From the NCBI GenBank assembly GCA_020975725.1, contig QXJR01000029.1:248001-312000 (forward strand): a stretch of 64,000 nucleotides of DNA, written 5' to 3'. Each line of letters opens with the position of its first letter. The first letter of the stretch is position 1. Both the position numbers and the translations under genes were made by a program. The stretch is from Picocystis sp. L7. Its lineage: Eukaryota > Chlorophyta > Picocystophyceae > Picocystales > Picocystaceae. Shown here piece after piece: positions 21,376 to 31,515 of the stretch. The notes beneath the pieces are model-generated. The model had not been told where the DNA came from. It saw nothing but the letters and a program-made list of their open reading frames with translations, and did no database searches.

Positions 21376-22098
21376 AAGTTTCGCCCATCCTTTGTTGACG
21401 ACTTCTTTGGATTCTTCGTTTCGCATGCTGCAGGATTTTCCTGTTCCGATCACGCCGAGATGCCAAAGGAATAGGCAATTCCTACCAGGGCGCACGCACA
21501 TACCCTTCCGTCCACAGCGAATGAGCGATCGGACACGTTGAATCGATTCATCAAGCGCACCAGCCACTTGCTTCTTCTTTCGTTGGACTCCATGATTCGA
21601 CCTCCGGCTTTGCGAAGGAGCAGAATCCCAGGCCAACATGTGAGTCATGCAAGTGCTGCAAGGTTCCTTTTCCATCCATTTCTGGTTCCCAGTCCGTCTT
21701 GTGCGTACCCAGTCGAGATATTCCATGGTGGAGACCCATTTCCCTGCAGGTAGGAGCACGAGGGATCGGATGCTGGTGGAACAGCGATCTGGTTTTCGAA
21801 ATCCATCGGATCCATGTTCACTTCCTCTTCCCGAGTGAATCCACCCCTCCACTCCCCCTCCGATCCGAGTTAACTTCGAGGTTAAGGAACTCCGGTGCCC
21901 CCCCCCATATACGGGTCCGACGGTTCGCTCTCACTCTGGCTTCACTCATCGATGTCCTTTCTCCCTCTGGCACGGACGGTGGTTGGATCCCTCCCTCCAG
22001 TTAAGTCCGTGTTAAGTGCAGGTGCACGTGCACACGTGCTGGTCCCAGAATCCGCGCATCGCACGACGACGCGCACGGACGAGATCGAGGCACGCGAC
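21376..22098. other. Intergenic region with GTTAA-type motifs upstream of DJ-1
   Basis: The last 250 bp before the DJ-1 start carry GAGTTAACTTCGAGGTTAAGG (21868-21888) and a second pair of GTTAAG motifs near 22001-22016. These resemble the GTTAACC elements upstream of ATG3 and RRP9. No gene is seen. Confidence 0.5.
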
Positions 22099-23322
22099 AT
22101 GGCCTCCGTGGCTGCCCGAACGGCACTCCTGCCCGTGGCCCATGGCACGGAAGAGATGGAGACGGCGGTGATGGCCGACGTCCTGCGACGTGCCGGTGCA
22201 CGAGTCACCGTCGCGAGTGTCGAAGAAGGTCCCAGCCGAGTGGTGAAAGCTTCGCGCGGTTTGCGCATCCGAGCAGATGTGTCCCTCTCTGCGACTGAGC
22301 TGGAAAAAGAGTACGACCTGATGGCCCTGCCGGGTGGCATGCCGGGAGCGGCACGGCTTCGAGATTGCCAGCCCTTGACAGAAGCCTTGAAGAAGCAGGC
22401 CAACAGTGGCAAACTCACAGCGGCCATCTGTGCTGCACCGGCAGTGGTGCTGCGCAGCCATGGTATGCTGAACGGGAGAAAAGCCACTGCTCATCCTGGT
22501 TTCTTGCACGAATTGCAAGAAGACAGTACCGTGGGAGCAGCCACCGAAAACCGCGTGGAGGTGGACGGTAACCTCATCACCAGCCGTGGACCAGGGACTG
22601 CATACGAATTTGCACTGGCCATGACGGAGGCTGTTATGGGAAAAGAAGCGAGAGACAAGACTGCAATGCCTCTACTGCTTGCCACAGAAATTGGAGGGGC
22701 CTCGGATGATGCCCCGCTCACAGTCGCGTCTCCACCGCCGCCTCCACCGGTCAAGAAGGAAGGTGAAACAGTCAAGGTGCTACTAGCAGTGGGAGATGGT
22801 AGCGAAGACATGGAATCTGTGATCACTTACGATGTGCTCGTTCGTGGTGGAGCCTCCGTTACAATTGCCTCGGTCATGGACAGCGTAGACATCACATGCG
22901 CCAATGGCTTGGGCATCGAAACAGATGGGCTCATCCAGGAGTTTGCAGCCAACGAATATGACCTGATTGTGCTTCCTGGAGGAATGCCTGGGGCAGATCA
23001 TCTCTGCAAATGCTCGATCTTGATCGACATGTTAAAGAGGCAGAAGGATTCAGGGAGGCTGTATGCGGCTATCTGTGCATCTCCAGCGGTTGTTCTCGAG
23101 ACGCATGGGCTTCTGGAGGGGAAGAAAGCCACTGCCTATCCTGCTTTTCAATCCAAGCTAAAAGATCCCAGCGCGGTCAAGGCACGTGTTGTGATTGACG
23201 GCAATTGCATCACGAGCCAAGGCCCGGGCACTTCCTTTGACTTTGGGTTGACGCTGGTCGAATGTCTTTTCGGGAAGCCAAAAGCAGAGGAGATCAAGGG
23301 CCCCATGGTCATGTGGAATTGA
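22099..23322 (+). CDS. Tandem two-domain DJ-1/PfpI family protein
   Basis: 407 residues with two complete DJ-1 domains, the arrangement of plant DJ-1 proteins. Domain 1 (about 1-190) has GTEEMETAVMADVLRRAGA, LPGGMPGAARL and the nucleophile elbow AICAAPAVVL. Domain 2 (about 220-405) has GSEDMESVITYDVLVRGGA, LPGGMPGADHL and AICASPAVVL. Both keep the Glu and Cys expected at the active site. A Pro-rich linker joins them. The family includes glyoxalase III-like and protein/redox-protective activities; which applies here is not shown. ATG 22099 sits just before the first beta strand; an earlier upstream frame has no family similarity. Confidence 0.93.
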   Translation: MASVAARTALLPVAHGTEEMETAVMADVLRRAGARVTVASVEEGPSRVVKASRGLRIRADVSLSATELEKEYDLMALPGGMPGAARLRDCQPLTEALKKQANSGKLTAAICAAPAVVLRSHGMLNGRKATAHPGFLHELQEDSTVGAATENRVEVDGNLITSRGPGTAYEFALAMTEAVMGKEARDKTAMPLLLATEIGGASDDAPLTVASPPPPPPVKKEGETVKVLLAVGDGSEDMESVITYDVLVRGGASVTIASVMDSVDITCANGLGIETDGLIQEFAANEYDLIVLPGGMPGADHLCKCSILIDMLKRQKDSGRLYAAICASPAVVLETHGLLEGKKATAYPAFQSKLKDPSAVKARVVIDGNCITSQGPGTSFDFGLTLVECLFGKPKAEEIKGPMVMWN

Positions 23323-23706
23323 GCGGTTCAACTTCACTGAGTTCCGCACGGACTGGTTTTGTTCTCTTTCCATAGGAAGTGATACTTGCATCCTGGTTTG
23401 GCTTGAACTTTGCTGCGTAGAAACTTGTAAATGTGGTGTTCTTTTTATCTATCCTGCTGCCGTGTATCCTGTCTTGTTCCTTGCGCCTGGAAAATCTTTC
23501 GTTCCAGCGCACATTCAACTCCTTCCTTTCCCATGGATGGTGTTGAACGCATCCCGCACCGCCAGGTTCAACTCTAGGATGGTATCCTCCCATCCACGCG
23601 GATCTCGAGCTCGGTTGTGGCCTCCATACCCGTTCTCGGCCGTATCCGTCTGCGGTCCGAGGACCGACGGTTGGGATTTCTCGGATCGATCCGCAGTCAC
23701 GTGGCC
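23323..23706. other. Intergenic region with CGGATCGATCCG palindrome
   Basis: A perfect CGGATCGATCCG palindrome at 23682-23693 lies only 13 bp upstream of the SAM-domain ATG. The same palindrome core occurs in the divergent histone promoters. Nothing else recognised. Confidence 0.5.
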
Positions 23707-24126
23707 ATGGACGGCGGAGGGGCGGGTGCCAGCGAGGACAAAAGCGAAGGATGGGGCGAGATGATGGATGCAGCATGGAAGAGGGTGGTGGAGAAGGGAA
23801 AGACGCTGCGTAGCTGGAACTCCATCCCAGGTGGAAAGAGCATGCGTTGGCCCTCCTGGCGAGCACCAGAAGAGTCCCAAAGAGAAGTGGAAGACGTACC
23901 CGTGGAAGACAATGAAGAAGAGAAGTCCGAATTACTGGGATTCCTGAAGGCTCTACAGTTGGAGGAGTATGCAGAGGTGCTCGCGGACAACGGGATGTAC
24001 ATCGAGCAGCTGCGAAAAACGACCGAGAAGGACTTGAAGAAGCTAGGGATACCGTTGGGACCAAGAAGAAAAATCTGCGATTCTATTGCAAAGAGTCCAC
24101 AGTGGAGTGGCTTTCAAGTCAAGTAG
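23707..24126 (+). CDS. Small SAM-domain protein
   Basis: 139 residues. The C-terminal half is a SAM domain: LLGFLKALQLEEYAEVL, then a short helix with an LRKTTEKDLKKLGI segment and PLGPRRKICDSI. The N-terminal half is Gly/Glu-rich with WKRVVEKGKTLRSW. SAM domains mediate protein-protein or RNA contacts; no catalytic domain accompanies it. ATG 23707 is the first ATG in frame. It converges with lipase maturation factor, with only 37 bp between the stop codons. Confidence 0.8.
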   Translation: MDGGGAGASEDKSEGWGEMMDAAWKRVVEKGKTLRSWNSIPGGKSMRWPSWRAPEESQREVEDVPVEDNEEEKSELLGFLKALQLEEYAEVLADNGMYIEQLRKTTEKDLKKLGIPLGPRRKICDSIAKSPQWSGFQVK

Positions 24127-24163
24127 CATTACAAAAAAATGAAAAAAGGAAGGTGATCACCAA

Positions 24164-26299
24164 CTAGTTCACCTTTACCTTGCGATCTGGCGAGGCACGT
24201 CCACTGGAAGTTTGTACGACTTCGTGGGAACGTTTTATCACTTCATAGACTGCAATAAAGGCACAGGTGAAAATTATTGTTTCCTGCAGATCTTCTCCAT
24301 GATGTTGCGTCCTTCCTCCAGCAACTTTGCGGGTGGGGAAACCGTGCGTCTTTACGTATTGCTGAAGAGCTTGGCTGTCTGCATCCACAGCATCAAGATA
24401 GCTACGGGAGAATTTTCTACTCCACCAGTCCCTAGAGTCTCCCTTTGAAAAATCATAGGTGTAAAGATCTGCTTTGATGAAACGTGGTGGTGTGTCGGAG
24501 AATGGACTGTCAGGGCTCATGAGGTCTCTGACTGCTTTAGAGTTAAGCAGTAGCTTGTACACCAAATTCATGAACCAGGGGTGCTCTTTGGCTGGACCCA
24601 TGGCTGCAAACCACATCTGCCAATCCAAACGTGGCTGGTGGGGAGCCACAATGGTGGGGACCCAAGAAACGTTTCCTGGCTTGTGTCTGAAATCAAATTC
24701 TTCCCAATGCTCTCCATCGTGGCTTCCAAATAAAATAACCTCTGGTCGCTCCACAACTTGGCCCCTACCATTGTCCCCCATGCCTGTCGTGCGCCTGAAC
24801 AGGCCATACCCTGACGTGATGTGGTAGGGTAAAATTGCACTGTACATTTCAACTGCATATCCTGCGATGGGGTTCCTCAACAAATTCCGGTCCAACGAGA
24901 GGAGCGCAGTACCACTTGCGATAAAGTACAGCAAGCTCCCAACTACCACCAAAACACGTTTCAGGGATGTGCTCAATTTTGAAGGGGCTGACCTCGTCCT
25001 TGAAGCGCATTTTATATCGAGCAAACCACAAGTCAATAAGTACAAAAATCCGGCAAGGATAGATGCTAGAAGAATGGGTTTCATCTGAGTGCTCACTCTT
25101 CCAGGAGTTGTGGCAAGATAAATGGATGCTCCAGCAGAGCTTCTATCAACTGACAGTGGAAGAATCCACAGTATCCCACCGACAAGAAGAGCAAGACCAA
25201 GCAAGAAATTGAGGAAGGTCAACACAACCCGGACCTTCGATGTTGAGGATCTTCCTTTCCGTTCTCCATCTGTGTTCAAAAGCAAGATGCACAAGGCGAT
25301 GGTGAGGATATTGAAAAAATTGTAGTTGCCTGTCAACATGATGGCTACCTGCAAGGGTATTTGCAAGCAGAATCCTGTCCAACGATGAGTCTGGAAGGGG
25401 GATAGTAACAGAGCAGTTGTAGGAATTTCAATGGCCAGCGTAGACCAAACACTGAGCTTGAGCACGTTCTCTGGGAGCTTACTAACCCACCATGCTACAG
25501 GGGTTGGCAAACACTGTGTTGCAAAGTGGTAGCTCAATGCTGTGAGTTTGTACCATGATGGACAACCAGACTGTAACTTCACGACTCCAGACATCAGCAT
25601 CAGTTTGAATAGCGTAAAGCGAAGCAGTTGCCTTATTGTCCTGGGTGCGTAGCCTGAGAAGGCCGGGCTGCCTCTGGGGCATGCAAGCCAGATGGCAAGG
25701 AAACCGACTTCGAGTAGCAATGTGTCCCATTGGAACTGCATGAATACCGAACCAACCGAGAACATTGACAAATAGCATGCCCACATTGTCCCGAATATCA
25801 AACTATTGCCTCCAGTACGAATTGCCTGGAGTGACAGCAACATGCCTACCCCACACAACAGCTTCATGCACAGCGCCAAGTCAAGGTTGAAGTACACCGG
25901 AACCCACAACAGTGTGGGAATCTTTGCAAACGCTTGCATCCAATCCCACATCCCTGCCTTTTTGGCGATTCGTGCACGCAGATTGGTTTCTGCAGGTGCC
26001 AGTCCATCGCTTCCGAACAGTCCGTCCAGTTGTACGAAGAGCGAGGTGAACGCACAGAACCACACGAAGGCCAGAAGCGTGAGGAACAGATCTCTCGGTC
26101 TGTCTGTATTCGGAACGTACGCGTCCGCTTTCGCTTCTCGCTTCACGTGTGTCTCTTTCGAAACGGTTTCCTTCTTCTTGGGCTGGATCTCTTCGTCGGC
26201 GGGTCGGACCGTCGCATCTTCCACCTTCTTTCCCGGCGCTTTGGCTTTCGATGGATCTCGATACACGAACCTCGTGTCCGTCTCCAGGCTTCGTTTCAT
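24164..26299 (-). CDS. Lipase maturation factor-like ER membrane protein
   Basis: 711 residues. A Lys-rich cytosolic N-terminus of about 65 residues is followed by multiple membrane helices (starting FLTLLAFVWFCAFTSLF). LMF hallmarks follow: QFQWDTLLLEVGFLAIW, RFTLFKLMLMSGVVKLQSG, CPSWYKLTALSYHFATQCLP, and the lumenal region with PHQPRLDWQMWFAAMG and TYDFSKG. Animal LMF1 is required for folding of secreted lipases in the ER; the algal role is presumably similar but unproven. ATG 26299 is preferred over in-frame codons further upstream, which are low-complexity. A GAACCCGAAAGG motif lies about 90 bp upstream. Confidence 0.9.
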   Translation of the reverse strand: MKRSLETDTRFVYRDPSKAKAPGKKVEDATVRPADEEIQPKKKETVSKETHVKREAKADAYVPNTDRPRDLFLTLLAFVWFCAFTSLFVQLDGLFGSDGLAPAETNLRARIAKKAGMWDWMQAFAKIPTLLWVPVYFNLDLALCMKLLCGVGMLLSLQAIRTGGNSLIFGTMWACYLSMFSVGSVFMQFQWDTLLLEVGFLAIWLACPRGSPAFSGYAPRTIRQLLRFTLFKLMLMSGVVKLQSGCPSWYKLTALSYHFATQCLPTPVAWWVSKLPENVLKLSVWSTLAIEIPTTALLLSPFQTHRWTGFCLQIPLQVAIMLTGNYNFFNILTIALCILLLNTDGERKGRSSTSKVRVVLTFLNFLLGLALLVGGILWILPLSVDRSSAGASIYLATTPGRVSTQMKPILLASILAGFLYLLTCGLLDIKCASRTRSAPSKLSTSLKRVLVVVGSLLYFIASGTALLSLDRNLLRNPIAGYAVEMYSAILPYHITSGYGLFRRTTGMGDNGRGQVVERPEVILFGSHDGEHWEEFDFRHKPGNVSWVPTIVAPHQPRLDWQMWFAAMGPAKEHPWFMNLVYKLLLNSKAVRDLMSPDSPFSDTPPRFIKADLYTYDFSKGDSRDWWSRKFSRSYLDAVDADSQALQQYVKTHGFPTRKVAGGRTQHHGEDLQETIIFTCAFIAVYEVIKRSHEVVQTSSGRASPDRKVKVN

Positions 26300-26613
26300 G
26301 CCTTCTTTCGCCTCGATTGGACGCGAAAAGCCGCGTGCGACAACGCAGCGGTGGCGCCTGCGCCTTCGAGTCAGGTGAGAAGTGGGAATTTGAACCCGAA
26401 AGGTCCCCGGTTCATTCCCGTACTCACCGAAGCTTGATCGGATGGGGAAGCCGGGGGGAAACCGGGGAGAAGCGATGGAGAAGGGGCAAAAGGGAGGGAA
26501 GACAAACAACACATACTTGGGTGCTGGGACACCATATCCGATGCGAAACATGCAACATGGGATTCTACATAGGTCATCTCAAGGTATACGTGGAATGGGT
26601 ACTTGGGACGAGC
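26300..26613. other. LMF promoter and folate-receptor-like copy 1 3' end
   Basis: 314 bp between two minus-strand genes. GAACCCG and GGTTCA half-sites lie at about 26390-26415, within ~120 bp of the LMF start. Confidence 0.4.
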
Positions 26614-28097
26614 TCAGAAGCTCGCTATGCTCTTGGATCCACGACTGCACTGGGTCGTGAAGATGAGGAATGCGCCAATCATGAATCCAACCAAACCAAA
26701 CACCAATCCGGCAATGGCAATGTCCTTGGCATTGCCACTACCCTTGCTCTGCTCGTCCATCATGGTCTCCAGCTCACGGACCGCACGCATGATGTTCTGC
26801 TGAAGAAGACCAGAGGCCACGCAGTCATCCACCATGTTCCCGTTGTGAATGCCCTCGCAGGGATCAGGAAAGCTCACATCAAGCAAAACAAGGTCGTTGG
26901 GATTGGGGCGACCAGGCTCAAACCTCCAGGTAAAGGCTTCGCGCTCATCTGTCTCGTACCTGAAAGCATCACCCCACATGGTTTCACACAAGTCCTTGCC
27001 ACTTGAGTAGATTTGGCCAATGGGCTGGCATTCGGTGTCTGGATTGCAATCGAAGAAAGTACGAGAGTCCGATGTGCAAAACATGTCATCCTTGCAGGCA
27101 TCGTAGAACGAATCACAGTAAGATGCTTTCACAGGTGCTTTATGCATTTCCCAGGCATTCATGTCCTCACAGGTAGGATGGCGACGGAACCTCCCTGCAT
27201 TGACATCACATTCGTAAAAACAACCTTCATCAAAGAAGTACTGGGCACAGCGATCAGACATCCCTCCGCATCTGACAAATACGTGAGAACTAGGTTAGCT
27301 AAGAAGTACATGTTGAAAGGCCAAAGGCCAAAGTGTTAAACGCACCTGTCTACAAAGTTAAAGTCTGGACCATAGAGCGTGTTCAAACTGGTGCAAAGAG
27401 ACAAAAACGCATTAGTAATGGAGGTACATCAAGCCCACTCTTCTTACTCGCGAAGTTGTAAGCCTTTCCGATTTCTCCTAGACTGGCCGGAAGAAAGCCC
27501 CACTTTTCTCGCAAAACAATGGCATTTCATTCTACGTTGCACACGAGCCCGATGTCCCAGCTCCAGTACGTCACCGGTTCAGATGACAGAAACCACTTCC
27601 ACGTGGCAAGCTGCCTCCCTCGCAAAAGGACCGGTTCCTTGCTGGTACAGCAGCTACATCAGAGCAGCTTTGCTGTTTTCAGGTCTCACATGTCCATCCG
27701 CAAAACAGGAACATTGATGTCTGCAACGGTTACTTGGAAGCCTTCACCTGGCCATTGTTTCCTATTCGAGAAGAATTGCTAGGGGATGGCTTGTCCATGG
27801 AGGTTGATGCCGTAGAACGGCCCGTCTGTTTCCCTTGCATCCCCGAGATGGCGTTTTCACTTACTTGTTGGCTACATCTGCGGTGCAGCAGCTGGCATCC
27901 CTGTACTGCGAACAATGGGATCCAGGTGGAAAGTCGGTGGGCGTGGCGGTTTGTTTGGTGGTTCCCACGTTCACTTCCGAGTAGGCGGTGTGGTTGTTGT
28001 AGATGTGGCAGGTGTTGCAGCCCACGGCGTCTCCAGTCCTCGTCCAGAGAGCCAGCACGGCGGCAGAGAGTGCAGCAATGGCGGTGTTGCGCAGCAT
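26614..28097 (-). CDS. Folate-receptor-like type I membrane protein, copy 1 (three exons)
   Basis: Exons are 28097..27865, 27387..27346 (a 42-nt microexon) and 27271..26614, giving 310 residues. The signal peptide (LSAAVLALW region) is followed by a FOLR-type domain. It has CSQYRDASCC, then LYG and RCGGMSDRCAQYFF, YECDVNAG, KASYCDSFYDAC, DLCETMWGDAFRYET and FEPGRPNPNDL. The spacing resembles the vertebrate folate/riboflavin-binding receptor fold. The C-terminus is a membrane helix (IAIAGLVFGLVGFMIGAFLIF) with a short basic tail, instead of the GPI anchor of human FOLR1. The ligand is unknown. It is paralogous to the adjacent gene with identical intron positions. Confidence 0.85.
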
Positions 28098-28631
28098 GGC
28101 GGCGGAGCAGTAGAGTCCGAAATGGTCCGAAACCAACCGTCGAAGGGTTTCTATTAAGCGTTGTGTTAACCTTGTATCCTCGGACCAGACAAGGGAAGCC
28201 CCACCCGAACCAAACTGGGGCGTCCCTCGGCCCAAGGTCCGAGAGAACTCCACCTGATAGCCGTTCGGGAGGACGTGTAAGGATGATAACCGTGCGAAAA
28301 GAATGCGGTTGGACGGGTGTGGGGCCGATAACCGCGTGATCGGGGCGATCGGAGATACTGGCCCCAGCTCAGCTTCCAAGACCACGATCGACAAGGAAGG
28401 GGGTCATTGTACCCGGGAAAGCAGGGTGGGATCGGGCCTCCCCTACAACCGCACTTCTCCAAGGCAGAACTCCCGCAGATCCAAGGCACCGGGAATGATC
28501 CGAAGCTGGAACGATGGCCGAAAGGTACGAAAAGAAAGCAGGTCAAGGAAAAACATGGTTTCATCCCGGTTGCCTATGGGGCTTGAGGCAACCATCTGAA
28601 TGAGCAGCATTAGCTGCTTCACTGCACAAGA
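28098..28631. other. Promoter of folate-receptor-like copy 1
   Basis: 533 bp between the tandem paralogues. TTGTGTTAACCTTG near 28161-28174 is about 65 bp upstream of the copy 1 start and resembles the GTTAACC elements of other promoters here. No gene seen. Confidence 0.4.
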
Positions 28632-30163
28632 TCAAAAGCTTGGAACGCCCTTGGATCCACGACGGCACTGGGTCGTGAAGATGAGGAATGCGCCAATCAT
28701 GAATCCAACCAAACCAAACACCAATCCGGCAATGGCAATGTCTTTAGCATTGCCGCTGCCCGTACTCTGCTCGTCCATCATGGTCTCCAGCTCACGGACC
28801 GCACGCATGATGTTCTGCTGAAGAAGACCAGAGGCCACGCAATCATCCACCATGCTTCCGTTGTGAATGCCCTCGCAGGCATCAGGAAAACTCACGTCAA
28901 GCAAAACAAGGTCGTTGGGATTGGGACGACCAGGCTCAAAGTGGAAGGTGAAAGCATCACGCTCGTTGGTCTCGTACTTAAAAGCATCGCCCCAGATTGT
29001 CTCGCAAAGATCTTTCCCATCTGCATAGATCTCGCCTATGGGCTTGCAGTCGGTGTTTGGATCGCAATCGCCAAATGCAGAACGGTCCTCAGAATGGCAA
29101 TACCGTTCGTTCTTGCATGCTTCAAACATTGCGTCGCAATAGGAAGCCTTCACAGGTGCATGGTACATCTCCCAGGCGTTCTCTTCGCAGTTTGGATGGC
29201 GACGGAACCTCCCTGCGTTTACATCACATTCGTAGAAGCAACCTTCGTCGAAAAAGTACTGGGCACAGCGGTCGGACATACCACCGCACCTTTTGTATCA
29301 TAGCAAGCGCAGCCCGGAAAAAGGTCAGACGCGCAAAGACACGTTTCCAAACACAGTTAGTGTAACGTACCTGTCCTTCCAGTTGTACTTGTCACCATAC
29401 AGCAAGTTCAAACTGCGTCAAATAACGATAATGTTGTTTAGCAAATGATCCATCACTATTTCTCAAAGGTGCCTGTTGTTCTTCAAAGACTCTGTCACAA
29501 CCAAGAATCCAGCCTGCAGACTCTTGGTCATGGGTTTGGGGTCAACCTGAACACAGAGCAATCAAGACAACTTCCCGACGCGCGCATTATCGCGTTCCGG
29601 TGAAGGAGGGTATAATCTCAGCACAAGTTTGCATGGCTGCAAGCAGGGCACCCCTAGCTGTCCTTTCTCGGTTAGCTTCCGCATTGCACCGCAGGAGTCC
29701 CCTTGAAGGTGTCAAGCTTGGTAAGAAGGGGGGGATGGCGTTTGGGCAACTTCTTGCAAGAGCTGCGTCTCGAGCACGCTTTGACGTTTCGTTTCTCTCG
29801 ATCGAGGAGGGTATTTCTCGTCGCTCGCAGCGTTTGAGCCTTCCGTACGGGTGGTCGCGGTTTCGACATCGCTTCGGGTGAACCCCTCCACACCCACGAA
29901 TTCGTTGCGCGTCGTTGCGTTCGCACTTACTTGTTGGCCACTTCCACCGAGCAGCAACTGGCCGATCTGTACTGAGAGCACTTCGAGCCTGGTGGGAAAT
30001 CCGTCGGCGTGGCGGTTTCTTTGGTGGCTCCGAATCCTCCTTGGCCATATTCTCCGTAATCGTTGTTCAAGTGGCAGGTGTTGCATCCCACGGCTTCGGC
30101 GGAACCGCCCAGGAGGGCCAGCACGGCGGCAGAGAGCGCGAGAGTCGACGTGTCGCGGAGCAT
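28632..30163 (-). CDS. Folate-receptor-like type I membrane protein, copy 2 (three exons)
   Basis: Exons are 30163..29931, 29412..29371 and 29289..28632. Exon lengths (233, 42 and 658 nt) match copy 1 exactly, so the product is also 310 residues. The domain order is the same: signal peptide, Cys-rich FOLR-like domain (CSQYRSASCC, RCGGMSDRCAQYFF, KASYCDAMFEAC, DLCETIWGDAFKYET) and a near-identical C-terminal membrane helix. The 3' ~250 bp of the two genes are almost identical in DNA, while the middle and introns differ. This points to gene conversion or recent exchange at that end. Confidence 0.85.
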
Positions 30164-31515
30164 GGCGATGGCGGCGCGCGTGGCCTTGGGTCTCCGATTC
30201 CGTAATGATCTGCAGGGATCCCAACTGACACCTCGTCTAACCCGGATGAGATACGAATCCATTGGAAGGTCCATCGGGTTCCACCGGATGACTGTCCCGG
30301 TGGATCGACCGATGGGATTGGGGAACGGTTGTGGGGACGACAACCGAACCCAACCCGAGCACACATCGGAGGCGTGGAGCTCGGACGGACACGGTTATCG
30401 CTCGTATCGGAACGTGCTCGATGCGTGGCCCGGGGGCCACGTCAGCGATACGGGGGAGCGAGCGAGCACACGGTTGTGGGAGCTCTATCCAAGGATGGCA
30501 CACGTGCAACGCCCTTTCGGATGACCGCCATCCTCGACAGTACGAGATGGAGGGTACCATGCACGTTTACTAACAAATGGAGGTCGAAGAAACGCACTCT
30601 TCTCTTGTGCTTCTCCTAGGACAAGCCATGCCCATTGCCTTAAAGTCCTACATAGTGCTATGCAATTTTGAGAAACAAGAATGCGGCTGTCGAAGGAAAA
30701 TGGTGGAAACGAAATTGGTCGCGTCCAGAGACGTGTCCCACTTGAAAGTTTCGTCTTCAATTGTGTCGGAGGACCACATTGGACGATCTTGTACCGACGT
30801 CCTCATCCCATACTTCCTTTCGGTTGTTGAGCGAGGCATTGCTTAACTTCATACCAAGATGTTCGCACTCTCGGCATTGAAATTCGGTCGTACGGAATCC
30901 GCGGGAGTTCGTGCATTCGCCTAGAATTCGATGCGGAAAGAAGAGAATCAACAAGCTATTCTCGGGGCGTAGGACGTGCACGCTTTTCTCACTCTGTACT
31001 TTTACATTTCTAACCATGCAATACGCAAAGCATTGACGAAGACCTCCCCCATCGTTCGTTTGCAACACGCGTTTTCGTGTTTGCCCTTTTTACTACATGT
31101 GCACAACGCATGGAACTTACGATGGACTCTTGATGTCGATGAAGAATAGAGCACGACCCACTTGCAACTCCCTCGCATCCACGTATCAATGCCTAGTTGC
31201 GCAAGTGGATCCAACAACTTTCCACGCATGTATCAGGCGTGCTTGACATGTAGCCCTCGAAGGCAGCGGCACATTCCTCCTTCTTCCAAACGCACATGCG
31301 TGGGAGTCGACGTGCCACTTTGCACAAGCTCTCGTGCTTTGCAGTTGTATTCACTCCACGGCTCCACGTGCGGTCGTGTGCGTTTGCCCGAGTGTGGGTT
31401 CGTGACCTTCCAGTTTAGGGACAAGTTTAGGTCCAGTTCCTTGCATTCGAGCAGAGCAACGAAGCTCGAACGTGTCGCGTTCCGTTCCGAGACAGCAAGG
31501 CGCGCTTGCGTGATC
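30164..31515. other. Divergent intergenic region, folate-receptor-like copy 2 / DUF3082-like
   Basis: 1.35 kb between divergent starts. No gene recognised. A frame continuous with the downstream gene extends back to in-frame ATGs at 31189 and 31228 but has no transit-peptide or domain features of its own. The 30600-31150 part is AT-richer. Confidence 0.45.
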
